Source: Paenibacillus mangrovi (GTDB lineage Bacteria > Bacillota > Bacilli > Paenibacillales > Paenibacillaceae). From it: a stretch of DNA of 64,000 nt. The notes beneath the pieces are model-generated. The model saw nothing but the letters and a program-made list of their open reading frames with translations. It was not told the DNA's origin and ran no database searches. Positions 35,855-44,354 of the stretch are shown here, piece after piece. Numbering within the stretch: the first letter of the stretch is position 1; the number at the start of each line of letters is the position of its first letter. The translations under genes and the position numbers were made by a program. Location: NCBI RefSeq assembly GCF_022898935.1, contig NZ_JALIRP010000003.1, positions 1 through 64,000 on the forward strand, in the 5' to 3' direction.

Positions 35855-36595
35855 TCATATCATCAGGCCCATTTCATGGGCAGCCTCCATAAGCACTGGA
35901 GCAAATTCATGCAGCGTCTCGGTTGTAATCCGGCCAACCGGCCCGGACACGGACAAAGCTGCAGCCACCACTCCTTTGCGGTTCACGATCGGCACAGCGA
36001 CCGCTGCCGCCCCTGGCTCGCGCTCCTCAAAGCTCGTCGCGTATCCCCGCTCCCGGATCTCTTCCAGCATGCGAAGATATCCATCCTTGTCCGGCATGTC
36101 CGGCCATTCGGGATCCTGAAACAGCTCGCGCTGGCCTTCCGGCGAAGCAAAGGCGACCAGCACCTTGCTGGACGCGCCTACATAGAGAGGAAGCCGCGCT
36201 CCGACCTGAGCTACCCTTCGGATGGCCTGATCGCTCTGCACCGCTTGAATCCGCAAACGGTCCTTGCCGTCCCGCAAATACAGGCTCACAGTCTCCCCAA
36301 GGCGGTCACGCAGACGTTCCATGGCCGGAAGAAATAATACGGCAGGATCATCGCTTTTGGACAGATGTGTAGACAGCTCCCAGACTTTAAGTCCCAAGCG
36401 GTATTTCTCCGTTGCCGCATCCCGGACCACAAAGCCCTTCTCCTCGAGCGTCGTCATCAGGCGATGTACTGTGCTTTTGTGCAGATGGATCTGCCCTGCG
36501 ATTTCAGTCAATCCAAGCTCACTGCTCTTGGTAAAACACATCAATATATCAAGTGCGCGCTCCACGGCGCGTACGGTCAATTTGCGGTCTTCCAT
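35855..36595 (-). CDS. IclR-family transcriptional regulator
   Basis: A 246-residue regulator with the N-terminal winged helix (RAVERALDILMCFTKSSELG, LTEIAGQIHLHKSTVHRLMT) and the C-terminal IclR effector domain (VGARLPLYVGASSKVLVAF, EREPGAAAVAVPIVNRKGVV, AALSVSGPVGR). The start has GAGGGGCGGGAG upstream. A palindrome GTTTCA-N5-TGAAAC in its leader is a likely autoregulatory site, and an identical dyad precedes acnA. No catabolic operon adjoins it, so the effector is unknown. Confidence 0.93.
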   Translation of the reverse strand: MEDRKLTVRAVERALDILMCFTKSSELGLTEIAGQIHLHKSTVHRLMTTLEEKGFVVRDAATEKYRLGLKVWELSTHLSKSDDPAVLFLPAMERLRDRLGETVSLYLRDGKDRLRIQAVQSDQAIRRVAQVGARLPLYVGASSKVLVAFASPEGQRELFQDPEWPDMPDKDGYLRMLEEIRERGYATSFEEREPGAAAVAVPIVNRKGVVAAALSVSGPVGRITTETLHEFAPVLMEAAHEMGLMI

Positions 36596-36617
36596 TCATG
36601 CTCCCGCCCCTCTTAAT

Positions 36618-36634
36618 GTTTCACCAAATGAAAC
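36618..36634. promoter_or_regulatory. Putative IclR operator (autoregulatory)
   Basis: GTTTCA-CCAAA-TGAAAC lies between the predicted transcription start (about 36640, minus strand) and the IclR start codon at 36595. The half-sites are identical to those at 28566-28582, with the same 5-nt spacing. Confidence 0.55.
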
Positions 36635-36646
36635 ATGGTTACAATA

Positions 36647-36675
36647 ATTATAAGAAATTCAGCTCTTAAAGTCTA
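36647..36675 (-). promoter_or_regulatory. Probable promoter of the IclR gene
   Basis: Minus-strand -35 TAGACT (36670-36675), 17-nt spacer and perfect -10 TATAAT (36647-36652). The operator-like dyad starts about 8 nt downstream of the predicted start site. Confidence 0.6.
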
Positions 36676-36873
36676 CTTTTTCGCAAAATTCGATTCCGGC
36701 TTATTGAACGAGGGCTCAGGCTCTCTATTACATTTCAATAACAAATAGGCCAGGCAGATTGACTTTAGGCGTCCTACGGCATAGGATATAGAGTAAAATT
36801 TTATCTATTTCCGTTTCATTGCCTAAAAGCTAAACTATAATTAGTAATCTTCTAAAGGAGGGCAAGCACGAAC

Positions 36874-37920
36874 ATGACAGCACGAAATGACGTCCAAGTT
36901 ACTCGCCCCCTGACCGAAATGCCTATACCGCTGACTTCGCGGCGTATACGCGTTAAGCATATTTTAGTAGCTTTGCTGTTATCCGTTTTGTTCTTCTTTA
37001 TTTTCTGTTTCATCGCCCTGCATGCACTGATCGCCTGGGTACTATCTTATCCGCCGGTAGCGCCGCTGTATTCCAATCCGATGCAGGCCAAGCAAATGCC
37101 TTATGAAAACATCACTTTTCCGGCACTAGACGGAAGCCAGACGCTTCATGGTTGGTACATTCCCGCGACCGGATCGAATAAAACGATTGTCTTTAGCCAT
37201 GGATACGGAGCCAACCGGGAGGAAACCTGGATTCCCATGTATGATTTGGCCCATTACGCTCACCGGATGAATTATAACGTGGTTATGTTCGATTACGGCT
37301 TCGCGAACCAGAACAGTAAGGCTGTTGCCACGGGCGGCAAGGCGGAGTCGCAGCAGCTGCTTGGAGCGATTGAGCTGGCCAAACAGCGAGGCGCCAAACA
37401 GATCGTGGTATGGGGCTTCTCCATGGGAGCAGGCACAGCCCTTCAGGCGGGACTGCAGACCAAAGACGTCGATGCCATGATTCTGGACAGCACCTTTCTG
37501 CTGGAGCCGGATACGCTGTACCATAATGTCAAAAACGTGATTGATCTGCCGAAGCATCCGTCGCTCGAAATATTGGAGCTGCTCTTCCCTGTGGTGAACG
37601 GAACCAGACTGCACCAAATTCCGTATCAGCAGGTAAAACAGGAAGATTATCCATTTCCGATCTTTTTTATACACGGCACAGAGGATGAGAAGGCACCATA
37701 CCCTATTGCAGAGCAATTGGCCGCGAACCAGACCAATCCCTACTCCGATGTATGGATTGTCAAAGGCAGCCACCACGAGCTTATTTTCCGTGAGCATCCA
37801 CGCGAGTATTTGCGCCGCGTGTCCACCTTTTTGAACAATGTAAACCTCGCCGAACAAAAAGACGTCGATCATGCATCCATGACGAAAAGCAAACCGAAAG
37901 CATCCGGAGCGACAGGCTAG
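36874..37920 (+). CDS. Membrane-anchored alpha/beta hydrolase
   Basis: A 348-residue protein with a cytoplasmic N-terminus (about 25 residues), one membrane helix (about 28-55) and an extracytoplasmic alpha/beta hydrolase domain. That domain has TIVFSHGYGANRE (oxyanion region), the nucleophile elbow VWGFSMGAGTALQAG, FFIHGTEDEKAPY (Asp) and VKGSHHELIF (His). It is of the general BAAT/dienelactone-like serine hydrolase type; substrate unknown. The start has AAAGGAGGG upstream. It is monocistronic with a strong terminator. A second such protein lies at 56925-57941. Confidence 0.9.
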   Translation: MTARNDVQVTRPLTEMPIPLTSRRIRVKHILVALLLSVLFFFIFCFIALHALIAWVLSYPPVAPLYSNPMQAKQMPYENITFPALDGSQTLHGWYIPATGSNKTIVFSHGYGANREETWIPMYDLAHYAHRMNYNVVMFDYGFANQNSKAVATGGKAESQQLLGAIELAKQRGAKQIVVWGFSMGAGTALQAGLQTKDVDAMILDSTFLLEPDTLYHNVKNVIDLPKHPSLEILELLFPVVNGTRLHQIPYQQVKQEDYPFPIFFIHGTEDEKAPYPIAEQLAANQTNPYSDVWIVKGSHHELIFREHPREYLRRVSTFLNNVNLAEQKDVDHASMTKSKPKASGATG

Positions 37921-37929
37921 TGATACGTA

Positions 37930-37984
37930 TAAAAAGAGGCATCACCGAAAGGTTATTCCAACCTTCCGTGATGCCTCTTTTTCA
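37930..37984. terminator. Bidirectional terminator between the hydrolase and folE
   Basis: AAAAAGAGGCATCAC and GTGATGCCTCTTTTT (15 bp) enclose an inner AAGGTT/AACCTT stem, with A/T runs on both sides. Confidence 0.92.
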
Positions 37985-37990
37985 GTTCGA

Positions 37991-38584
37991 TCAGTCTTTA
38001 ATTAAAGACAGAAATTCAGCTCTGGACGCAGGATCGTCCCGGAAAATGCCGCGCACGCCCGATGTTACCGTCTTGCTGCCCGGCTTTTTCACGCCGCGGG
38101 AGCACATACACAGGTGCTCGCCTTCCACTACGACCATCACACCATGCGGCTGCAGAACGTCGACCATAATGTCGGCGATTTGCGACGTAATACGCTCTTG
38201 AACCTGCAGACGACGGGTCACTGCTTCAACTAGGCGGGCCAGCTTGCTGAGCCCGGCGATTTTGCCGCTTGGAATGTAGCCGATATGGACCTTGCCGAAA
38301 AACGGCGCCATATGATGCTCGCACTGGCTGTAATAAACGATATCCTTAACGATCACCAGCTCTTCATGATTCTCGTCAAAGGTAACGCCCAGCACATCCC
38401 TTGGGTCCACCTCGTATCCTGCAAAAATTTCCTCATACATTCGTGTGACACGCGCAGGGGTATCAAGCAGTCCCTCCCGCTGTGGATCCTCACCGATCAA
38501 TTTTAAAATCTGCTCTATATGATGCTCAATTTGCTCACGATTTTTCTGAACCTCGGTATTTGCGTAATCTTTAACGCCAGCCAC
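37991..38584 (-). CDS. folE: GTP cyclohydrolase I
   Basis: A 197-residue FolE1 enzyme converting GTP to dihydroneopterin triphosphate, the first step of folate synthesis. Motifs: [16 protein letters not shown], the Zn ligands in [14 protein letters not shown] and [16 protein letters not shown], and [20 protein letters not shown]. The length is normal. The start is GTG with GAGAGGAGG upstream. It is convergent with the preceding hydrolase; yneF is the next gene upstream in transcription, 58 nt away. Confidence 0.98.
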   Translation of the reverse strand: MAGVKDYANTEVQKNREQIEHHIEQILKLIGEDPQREGLLDTPARVTRMYEEIFAGYEVDPRDVLGVTFDENHEELVIVKDIVYYSQCEHHMAPFFGKVHIGYIPSGKIAGLSKLARLVEAVTRRLQVQERITSQIADIMVDVLQPHGVMVVVEGEHLCMCSRGVKKPGSKTVTSGVRGIFRDDPASRAEFLSLIKD

Positions 38585-38642
38585 GGCACGTCCTCCTCTC
38601 GTGACTTACTGATTTTCTATCTGTAAATCTACAATATTCCTC

Positions 38643-38879
38643 TTACTTGCGTTTGCCTCCGCCTTTTTTGCTCGTCAACTGCGGATTGTTTTTCATCATT
38701 TGCTGAGCTTTCTGCATTTGACGGTTGTTCAGATTATACCCCATCTGTTTGGCCATCTTTTGTAGCATTTGTGGATCACTTTGCATTTTTTCCATTTGCT
38801 TGCGCAAATAAAACACGCCGATAAAAAATCCGCCGACCAAGCCGACAATCAGCGTAATCACAGGAATGACATATTGCAT
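38643..38879 (-). CDS. YneF-family (UPF0154) small membrane protein
   Basis: A 78-residue protein with a single N-terminal membrane helix (about 3-25, VIPVITLIVGLVGGFFIGVF) followed by a basic cytoplasmic tail with MAKQMGYNLNNRQMQKAQQM, matching the UPF0154/YneF family of Firmicutes. Function is unknown. The start has GAGGTGGG upstream. It lies between folE and the HD-domain gene and is probably expressed independently of both. Confidence 0.93.
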   Translation of the reverse strand: MQYVIPVITLIVGLVGGFFIGVFYLRKQMEKMQSDPQMLQKMAKQMGYNLNNRQMQKAQQMMKNNPQLTSKKGGGKRK

Positions 38880-38972
38880 TTTCCGCCCACCTCATATTTA
38901 TAGATCAATACTTGCGTGCTTTGCAACACGAACTTATCATAGCATGTCCCCGTGTGGCTAGCAAATGGATTT

Positions 38973-40007
38973 CTACGATAAAACCGCCTCGATAAAGACC
39001 GTGGTTTCCTGCGCCAGATCCAGCTCCTTAACGTCGAAATTGCTGGCTTCGCCGCGCACGATCCGCACCACCGGACGGCCCGGCAGACCACGGTGCTGGC
39101 GTACAACAACTCCCGTTTCCTTAGTGGACAGCCGCACTGCTGCACCGCTCGGATAAATCGAGATCATCCGGTTAAATTGGATCAACACCTCGTAATCAAG
39201 CTGCTTCTCCGACATGGCCATCATTTCCTCGCAGGCTTCATGAGGCAGTAGTTTTTTGGCAGCCGGAAGCAGCGGATGAATCAGCCGGTCATACGTATCA
39301 GCAGCCGATACGATTTTGGCGTACAGATGAATCTCATCGCCTGCTAGGCCGCGCGGAAGCCCAAAGCCATCGACACGTTCATGGTGCTGCAGAGCCACGT
39401 GGGCAATCAGAAGACTGAATTCTCTTCTATTCTTCAGCTTCTCGAACCCTCTCCACGTATGATGGGATTTGAGGCCTGGAACGATCTCATCCTCTTCGCT
39501 CATTCCGCTTTTCCCGATATCATGCATTAAGGCACCCGTGGCCAATTCCTTCAGCTGCTGATAATTCAGCCCCATATTAATGCCCATGACAGAAGACAGA
39601 ATGCACACATTCATTGCGTGAATATATTGGCTGTTATCGTTCGTGCGTATATCGGTCAACTGGATCAGCATTTCCTTGTTGCCCATCACATCTTCCAAAA
39701 GGCTCTCTACACTGCTTCCAATTAGATGCGTGTTCCAATCCTTCCCGGAACGCACCGCCTCAAAAGCATTGCTCATCTCCTGAATGATACTCTGCTTGGT
39801 TGCTTCGCTGAGCATATCATCTGTATCTACATCTTCAAATAGCGGATCTTGAACATATAACATTGTGACGCCAATCCGGTTTAAGGTGCTGATCATGTAC
39901 ACCGTCAGCTGGACTCCTGCAGACAAGAGTACCGTACCATTACCGGAATAAATGGTTTTGCCTAAAAATTGCCCGGACTCCACATTGTCAATGCTTATAT
40001 ATCTCAT
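38973..40007 (-). CDS. HD-GYP-type phosphohydrolase (variant motif)
   Basis: A 344-residue protein. The N-terminal 120 residues are of the kind that often precedes HD-GYP domains. The domain has the first His in YIHAMNVCILSS, the HD pair in LMHDIGKSG, ALQHHERVDGFGLPRG (normally HHExxDGxGYP; here GLP) and the Asp in IVSAADTYDRLIH. HD-GYP proteins hydrolyse cyclic-di-GMP; the GYP to GLP change keeps the metal ligands, so activity is possible but unproven. The start has GGGGGAAG upstream. A C-terminal extension of about 70 residues looks like a small beta domain. Confidence 0.88.
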   Translation of the reverse strand: MRYISIDNVESGQFLGKTIYSGNGTVLLSAGVQLTVYMISTLNRIGVTMLYVQDPLFEDVDTDDMLSEATKQSIIQEMSNAFEAVRSGKDWNTHLIGSSVESLLEDVMGNKEMLIQLTDIRTNDNSQYIHAMNVCILSSVMGINMGLNYQQLKELATGALMHDIGKSGMSEEDEIVPGLKSHHTWRGFEKLKNRREFSLLIAHVALQHHERVDGFGLPRGLAGDEIHLYAKIVSAADTYDRLIHPLLPAAKKLLPHEACEEMMAMSEKQLDYEVLIQFNRMISIYPSGAAVRLSTKETGVVVRQHRGLPGRPVVRIVRGEASNFDVKELDLAQETTVFIEAVLS

Positions 40008-40064
40008 GAATCTTCCCCCGATTTTCAGCGGCAGCCGCCAAAAACCAAGGGCAGCTCCACCGCA

Positions 40065-41840
40065 TTACTCTTCGATCCGCGTATTTCTTTCGGGAAGTGC
40101 ATCTTCGAGGATCAGCAGCTGACGTTTGTTTTCAAGCCCTCCACGATAACCTGTCAGACTGCCATCACTTTCGAGTACCCTGTGGCAGGGAATGATAACC
40201 GGAACCGGATTTTTATTGACGGCTCCACTGACTGCCCTGATGGCTTTAGGTCTTTTAATCTCATTCGCTACACGCCCATAAGAACGGATCTCTCCATATG
40301 GAATATCGGCAAGAGTCGTCCAAACCTGTAGCTGAAATGGTGTTCCGCGTAAATCTAGCGAGACGTCAAATTCCTTGCGCTGCCCAGCGAAGTATTCACC
40401 GAGCTGGCGTTTGGCCTCAGCAAGACGTTCATCATTATGCTCAAATTCGCCTCCCCCGCACCAGGTGCGAGACCATTGCTGCAGGACAGCCTCTTTTACG
40501 TTAAAGCTGCCAAACTCGATCAGACATAGTCCTTTTTCTGTCGCACACAACGTTAACGGCCCGATCTTGGACTGCATTTCGTCATAATAGAGCGTTTCCG
40601 GCTCTCCATTCAGAACCGCTGAAAATTTCGGTCCTTCACTTTCTGTTTCTGCTGTGTTCGCTTTCGTTTGCGATTGAAGTTGTTCCTTCGCTTCCCCGAG
40701 CATTTCTCTGACTTTCTCGTCCTGCTCGGAAGCTATGGCTTTATTCATGATGTTCAATGCCTCTTCGCCTCCTATGCGTCCCAGCGACCAGGCAGCGGTT
40801 CCCCGCAGCTCAGGCCGTGGGTCATTCAGCAGTACCTCTCCCAGTTTGGGCACCGCAGATTTGTCTTTGTAATTTCCAAGCGCGATGACTGCATTGCGCT
40901 GGATCGGTTTTCTGCCCCGCCATGCGGCGGCGCTTTCTCCGAATTTCTCCTTGAATTCACGGTTGGTCATATCCAGAATAGGCAGCAGGAGTGGTCTGTC
41001 CTTTTCCGGTACTGGAAGCAAATCTTCATGATGTGTCCAGTGTTTCCCCTTGTTTTTCGGGCAGATCACTTGGCAGGTATCACAGCCGTATAAGCGGTTG
41101 CCGACCTTCCGCATGATCTCATCCGTAAGATAGCCCTTCGTTTGCGTCAGGAATGAAATGCAGCGCTGCGCATTCAGCTGCCCAGGCCCTACCAGTGCGC
41201 CTGTCGGACAAGCATCAATACACAGGGTACAATCCCCGCAGTCCTCCGTCACCGGCGTATCCGATGGAAAAGGAATATTCGTCACCATCTCCCCGAGAAA
41301 GATCCATGAGCCCCATTTCGGAGAAATCACGCAGCAGTTTTTAGCGCTGAAACCTATACCTGCGCGCTGTGCAACGGCGCGGTCCACAAGCGATCCGGTA
41401 TCCACCATGCTTTCAAGCACCGCCTCCGGCACCCGCTCCCTGATGAAGGCTTCCAGCTTACCCATAGCCTCACGCAGCACATGATGATAGTCCCTACCCC
41501 AAGATGAGCGCGACAATACGCCCCGGTACTTGCCCGGCTCGTTTTTGGGAGGATCCGTCATTTTGGAAGAATAGGCTACAGCAATAGAGATCAGGGAGGC
41601 GGGTTCTGCGGAAGGTAACGAGGGGGTAATACGTTTATCTAGATCCGGGTCTTCAAAGCCGGACTCATAACCTAGATCACGGTGATTCTGTAAAATGGAT
41701 TTAAGTGAAACAAAAGGATCTGCGGAAGCAAAGCCGATTTCGTCAATGCCGAAATCAGCGGCTGCCTCCTTAATTTCACGCTTTAGCTGCTCCCAAGGAG
41801 AAGATGGAGGAGCATAAGCAGTGTGATTTATGTTAGTCAA
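40065..41840 (-). CDS. queG: Fusion of epoxyqueuosine reductase QueG with O6-alkylguanine-DNA alkyltransferase
   Basis: A 591-residue two-enzyme protein. Residues about 15-390 are QueG: the cobalamin-binding N-terminus (FGIDEIGFASADPF, GRDYHHVL, DTGSLVDRAVAQRAGIGFSA), two [4Fe-4S] clusters (CGDCTLCIDACPTGA and YGCDTCQVICPKN) and a HEAT-like repeat (GTAAWSLGRIGGEEAL). It makes queuosine in tRNA. After a polar linker (about 390-410), residues 415-580 are a methylated-DNA-protein cysteine methyltransferase: FQLQVWTTLADIPYGEIRSY, the acceptor Cys in VPVIIPCHRVLE and the substrate loop TGYRGGLENKRQLL. The start is TTG with AAAGGAGG upstream. There is no stop or frameshift between the two parts. 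Confidence 0.94.
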   Translation of the reverse strand: MTNINHTAYAPPSSPWEQLKREIKEAAADFGIDEIGFASADPFVSLKSILQNHRDLGYESGFEDPDLDKRITPSLPSAEPASLISIAVAYSSKMTDPPKNEPGKYRGVLSRSSWGRDYHHVLREAMGKLEAFIRERVPEAVLESMVDTGSLVDRAVAQRAGIGFSAKNCCVISPKWGSWIFLGEMVTNIPFPSDTPVTEDCGDCTLCIDACPTGALVGPGQLNAQRCISFLTQTKGYLTDEIMRKVGNRLYGCDTCQVICPKNKGKHWTHHEDLLPVPEKDRPLLLPILDMTNREFKEKFGESAAAWRGRKPIQRNAVIALGNYKDKSAVPKLGEVLLNDPRPELRGTAAWSLGRIGGEEALNIMNKAIASEQDEKVREMLGEAKEQLQSQTKANTAETESEGPKFSAVLNGEPETLYYDEMQSKIGPLTLCATEKGLCLIEFGSFNVKEAVLQQWSRTWCGGGEFEHNDERLAEAKRQLGEYFAGQRKEFDVSLDLRGTPFQLQVWTTLADIPYGEIRSYGRVANEIKRPKAIRAVSGAVNKNPVPVIIPCHRVLESDGSLTGYRGGLENKRQLLILEDALPERNTRIEE

Positions 41841-41886
41841 AGCTCACGCCTCCTTTTCAACCTTGATGATCATTGCCTTGCTTTCA

Positions 41887-42492
41887 TTACAATCCTTTAA
41901 TTTGGGATATCGGCCAGAATACAAATTCGGCTCTGCCGACAATCTCCTTGGACGTCACGCTGCCAAAATAACGGCTGTCCTTGCTGGCCCCAGCATGACG
42001 ATTATCCCCCATCACGAAATAATGATCCTTCTCCAGCTTGATTGGTCCAAAGTCCGGATCCTGAATTTCCACATCGGTATACGGCTCAACCTGGAGCTGT
42101 CCGTTCACATAAAGCTTGTGATCCTTCACTTCAACCGTATCGCCTGGAGTACCGATCACCCGCTTAACCAGAAATTCTTTTTTGTCAGGTCCATTGCTCG
42201 GATCATGCAGAACGACGATTTCGCCTCGGCTCGGCGTCTTGAAATCATATACGATTTTATCAATAAACAGCCTTTCCTTCTCGTACAGCGTTGGCTGCAT
42301 GGAATGTCCCTTAACCATAGACAGATTGAAGACAAACAAATTAAGCAGCATCATGATAACAAAAGCAATAATGATCGTTTTGGCCCAGTCCCATATCTCG
42401 GCGGAGAGACTTCGCGGCTTCGGCTCCGCCTCAGGCTTGTCTGCCCGATTATGCTCCGAATGCCCTTGTTCATGCTGTTGAATTTGATTCAT
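41887..42492 (-). CDS. lepB: Signal peptidase I
   Basis: A 201-residue type I signal peptidase. A cytoplasmic polar N-terminus of about 35 residues is followed by one membrane helix (IIIAFVIMMLLNLFVFNL). The catalytic Ser is in VKGHSMQPTL and the Lys in FLVKRVIGTPGD; box E is YFVMGDNRHAGASKDSRYFG. It cleaves signal peptides on the outer face of the membrane. The start is placed at ATG 42492 (AGAGGTG upstream) rather than the upstream in-frame codon. It is followed in the same direction, after 46 nt, by the queG-ogt fusion. Confidence 0.96.
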   Translation of the reverse strand: MNQIQQHEQGHSEHNRADKPEAEPKPRSLSAEIWDWAKTIIIAFVIMMLLNLFVFNLSMVKGHSMQPTLYEKERLFIDKIVYDFKTPSRGEIVVLHDPSNGPDKKEFLVKRVIGTPGDTVEVKDHKLYVNGQLQVEPYTDVEIQDPDFGPIKLEKDHYFVMGDNRHAGASKDSRYFGSVTSKEIVGRAEFVFWPISQIKGL

Positions 42493-42684
42493 ACTACACC
42501 TCTTTATAGACAATTTCCCCTTATATACAGAAAAGCATATCTTTCGCGGTTTTGCAACGGCGGTAAAGATATGCTCAATATAGAAAATATTGTTATTTAC
42601 AATAATAATAGATGTCCATCTTTGATTTTCTATGATTTTGTACGTGAATCATTGAATAGAGACCGGCAAGAAGTTTATAATGTA

Positions 42685-43113
42685 CTAATGCTGTGGACTG
42701 ACAATGCTAAGCTTTTGAAAGGCTTCCAAAATTTTATTAGCGCCGTAACCCATCGCTTCATACAGAGGCATAGCCGCTTGGTTATGCTCATCTCCGGCAA
42801 TCATGATCCGGCTTACCTTGCGAGCCTGAAAACGCTGTTCCATGGAAGACACGAGCGCTTTGCCAACGCCTTGGCGGCGGTAATCTGGATGTATAGCAAT
42901 CCGGTAGTAACAGCCGTGGTTATGCTCGATCGTTCCGATCAGCGCTCCCACGATTTCATCGTCTTCCTCTGCAACCATAATCAGCTCCGAATCCCAGGAC
43001 AACTGCCTGGAGAATGGCCCCATCGTATTCCGGTAACACTCTTCGGACAAGGCGACCTGCATCAACTCGATGATGCTGGTACAATCACTTAACTGAAAGG
43101 AACGAACATGCAT
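42685..43113 (-). CDS. GNAT-family N-acetyltransferase
   Basis: A 142-residue acetyltransferase. The core has IVGALIGTIEHNHGCYYRIA, the acetyl-CoA motif HPDYRRQGVGKALV (R/Q-x-x-G-x-G/A type) and PLYEAMGYGAN in motif B. Substrate unknown. The start has AAAGGGAG upstream. It is separated from lepB by about 190 nt that show no other gene. Confidence 0.92.
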   Translation of the reverse strand: MHVRSFQLSDCTSIIELMQVALSEECYRNTMGPFSRQLSWDSELIMVAEEDDEIVGALIGTIEHNHGCYYRIAIHPDYRRQGVGKALVSSMEQRFQARKVSRIMIAGDEHNQAAMPLYEAMGYGANKILEAFQKLSIVSPQH

Positions 43114-43266
43114 GTCTTAAATCTCCCTTTTTTGTCAGCTTGTTTGGATCCTTGGAAGATCAAGCTCCCCTTATAATCCAGAATAATTATTACGACAAAA
43201 ACCGTTAAATTCCTTCTCTATCATTCATTAAACCATAGTTTTCTTTAAAAAACACGTATTTTCTTT

Positions 43267-43294
43267 TGTAAGCGCTTTATAGCAAGCGTTTTCA
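43267..43294. promoter_or_regulatory. Two overlapping cre-like (CcpA) elements upstream of sodA
   Basis: TGTAAGCGCTTTAT (43267-43280) and, in reverse, TGAAAACGCTTGCT (43281-43294) each match the cre consensus TGWNANCGNTNWCA except at the last two positions. A TATAAT at 43307-43312 follows without a clear -35. The surrounding 470-nt gap (43114-43584) is AT-rich and holds no gene I can support. Confidence 0.35.
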
Positions 43295-43584
43295 AAGAAT
43301 CTATAGTATAATAACCATATAATAATGATTTTTGTCTGCATAAAAATTCAAAAAATGGGTAAATGATAATACGGATTGTGTGCAGCTGCAGAAGGCTAAG
43401 CCGACTTTTTAAACATAAATGTTGATTTAATTGAAAAAATACGGTTTAATTGTACTTGGATGTACTTACGGCTACATATTCCGGTCAATAAAGGATGCTT
43501 TTGCAAGTGCAAAAGTTTCTTTATGAATAAGGGTCAATTCCCAGAATTGATTCCTAATAAAAACATTTACAGGAGGTATTTATC

Positions 43585-44202
43585 ATGGCATTTCAATTAC
43601 CTGCACTTCCTTACCCTAACAATGCGCTCGAGCCTCATATCGACGCACAAACAATGGAGATCCACCACGATCGTCACCATAACACGTATGTAACCAACTT
43701 GAATGCAGCTTTGGAAAACGCTCCTGAACTGCAAAATAAAAGCCTTGACGAGCTTCTGTCTAACCTTGACAGCGTGCCTGAAGGCATCCGTACAGCTGTC
43801 CGCAACAACGGCGGCGGCCATGCGAACCACTCCCTCTTCTGGGAAATCATCGGTCCAAACGGCGGCGGCACACCAAGTGGCCTACTGGCTGAAGCGATTG
43901 AGAGTCAGCTCGGTGGATTCGATAAATTCAAAGAAGACTTCGCCAAAGCGGCTACAACCCGTTTCGGAAGCGGCTGGGCTTGGCTCGTTGTGAACAAAGA
44001 CGGCAAGCTTGCTGTTACCAGTACACCTAACCAAGACAACCCAGTCATGGAAGGTCTAACTCCTGTTATGGGTCTGGACGTATGGGAGCATGCTTACTAC
44101 CTGAAATATCAAAACAAACGCCCTGATTACATCGCTGCTTTCTGGAACGTTGTAAACTGGGATGCTGTGACTAAACGTTACGCTGAAATCGTTCAACCAT
44201 AA
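43585..44202 (+). CDS. sodA: Superoxide dismutase (Mn/Fe family)
   Basis: A 205-residue Mn/Fe superoxide dismutase. Metal ligands are His27 in [13 protein letters not shown], the His in [11 protein letters not shown], and the Asp and His in [12 protein letters not shown]; the C-terminal [10 protein letters not shown] is typical. Gly-Gly-Gly and Gln-poor active-site context favours Mn, but metal choice needs assay. A strong AGGAGG lies 8 nt upstream of the ATG. It is monocistronic, with a long upstream gap containing cre-like sites, and ends in a good terminator. Confidence 0.98.
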   Translation: MAFQLPALPYPNNALEPHIDAQTMEIHHDRHHNTYVTNLNAALENAPELQNKSLDELLSNLDSVPEGIRTAVRNNGGGHANHSLFWEIIGPNGGGTPSGLLAEAIESQLGGFDKFKEDFAKAATTRFGSGWAWLVVNKDGKLAVTSTPNQDNPVMEGLTPVMGLDVWEHAYYLKYQNKRPDYIAAFWNVVNWDAVTKRYAEIVQP

Positions 44203-44240
44203 AGAGCGATTCCCGGAGCGTCAAGCCCGGTATATTGAGA

Positions 44241-44275
44241 AAAGAACCGTCCCTGTGTGGACGGTTCTTTTTTGT
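44241..44275. terminator. Terminator of sodA
   Basis: AAGAACCGTCC and GGACGGTTCTT (11 bp), 6-nt loop and T6, between convergent sodA and mutY. Confidence 0.9.
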
Positions 44276-44354
44276 CTATCATTTTATCTATTCTAGCAGC
44301 GCTGCTGGCGTTAACGATTCTTTTTTCGGCGGCTTGTAGACTCCTGGTTTACGC

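Noticed and set aside
41830..43092. 420-codon plus-strand open frame
   Set aside because: It lies antisense to lepB and the GNAT gene, whose motifs are unambiguous; no ribosome site.
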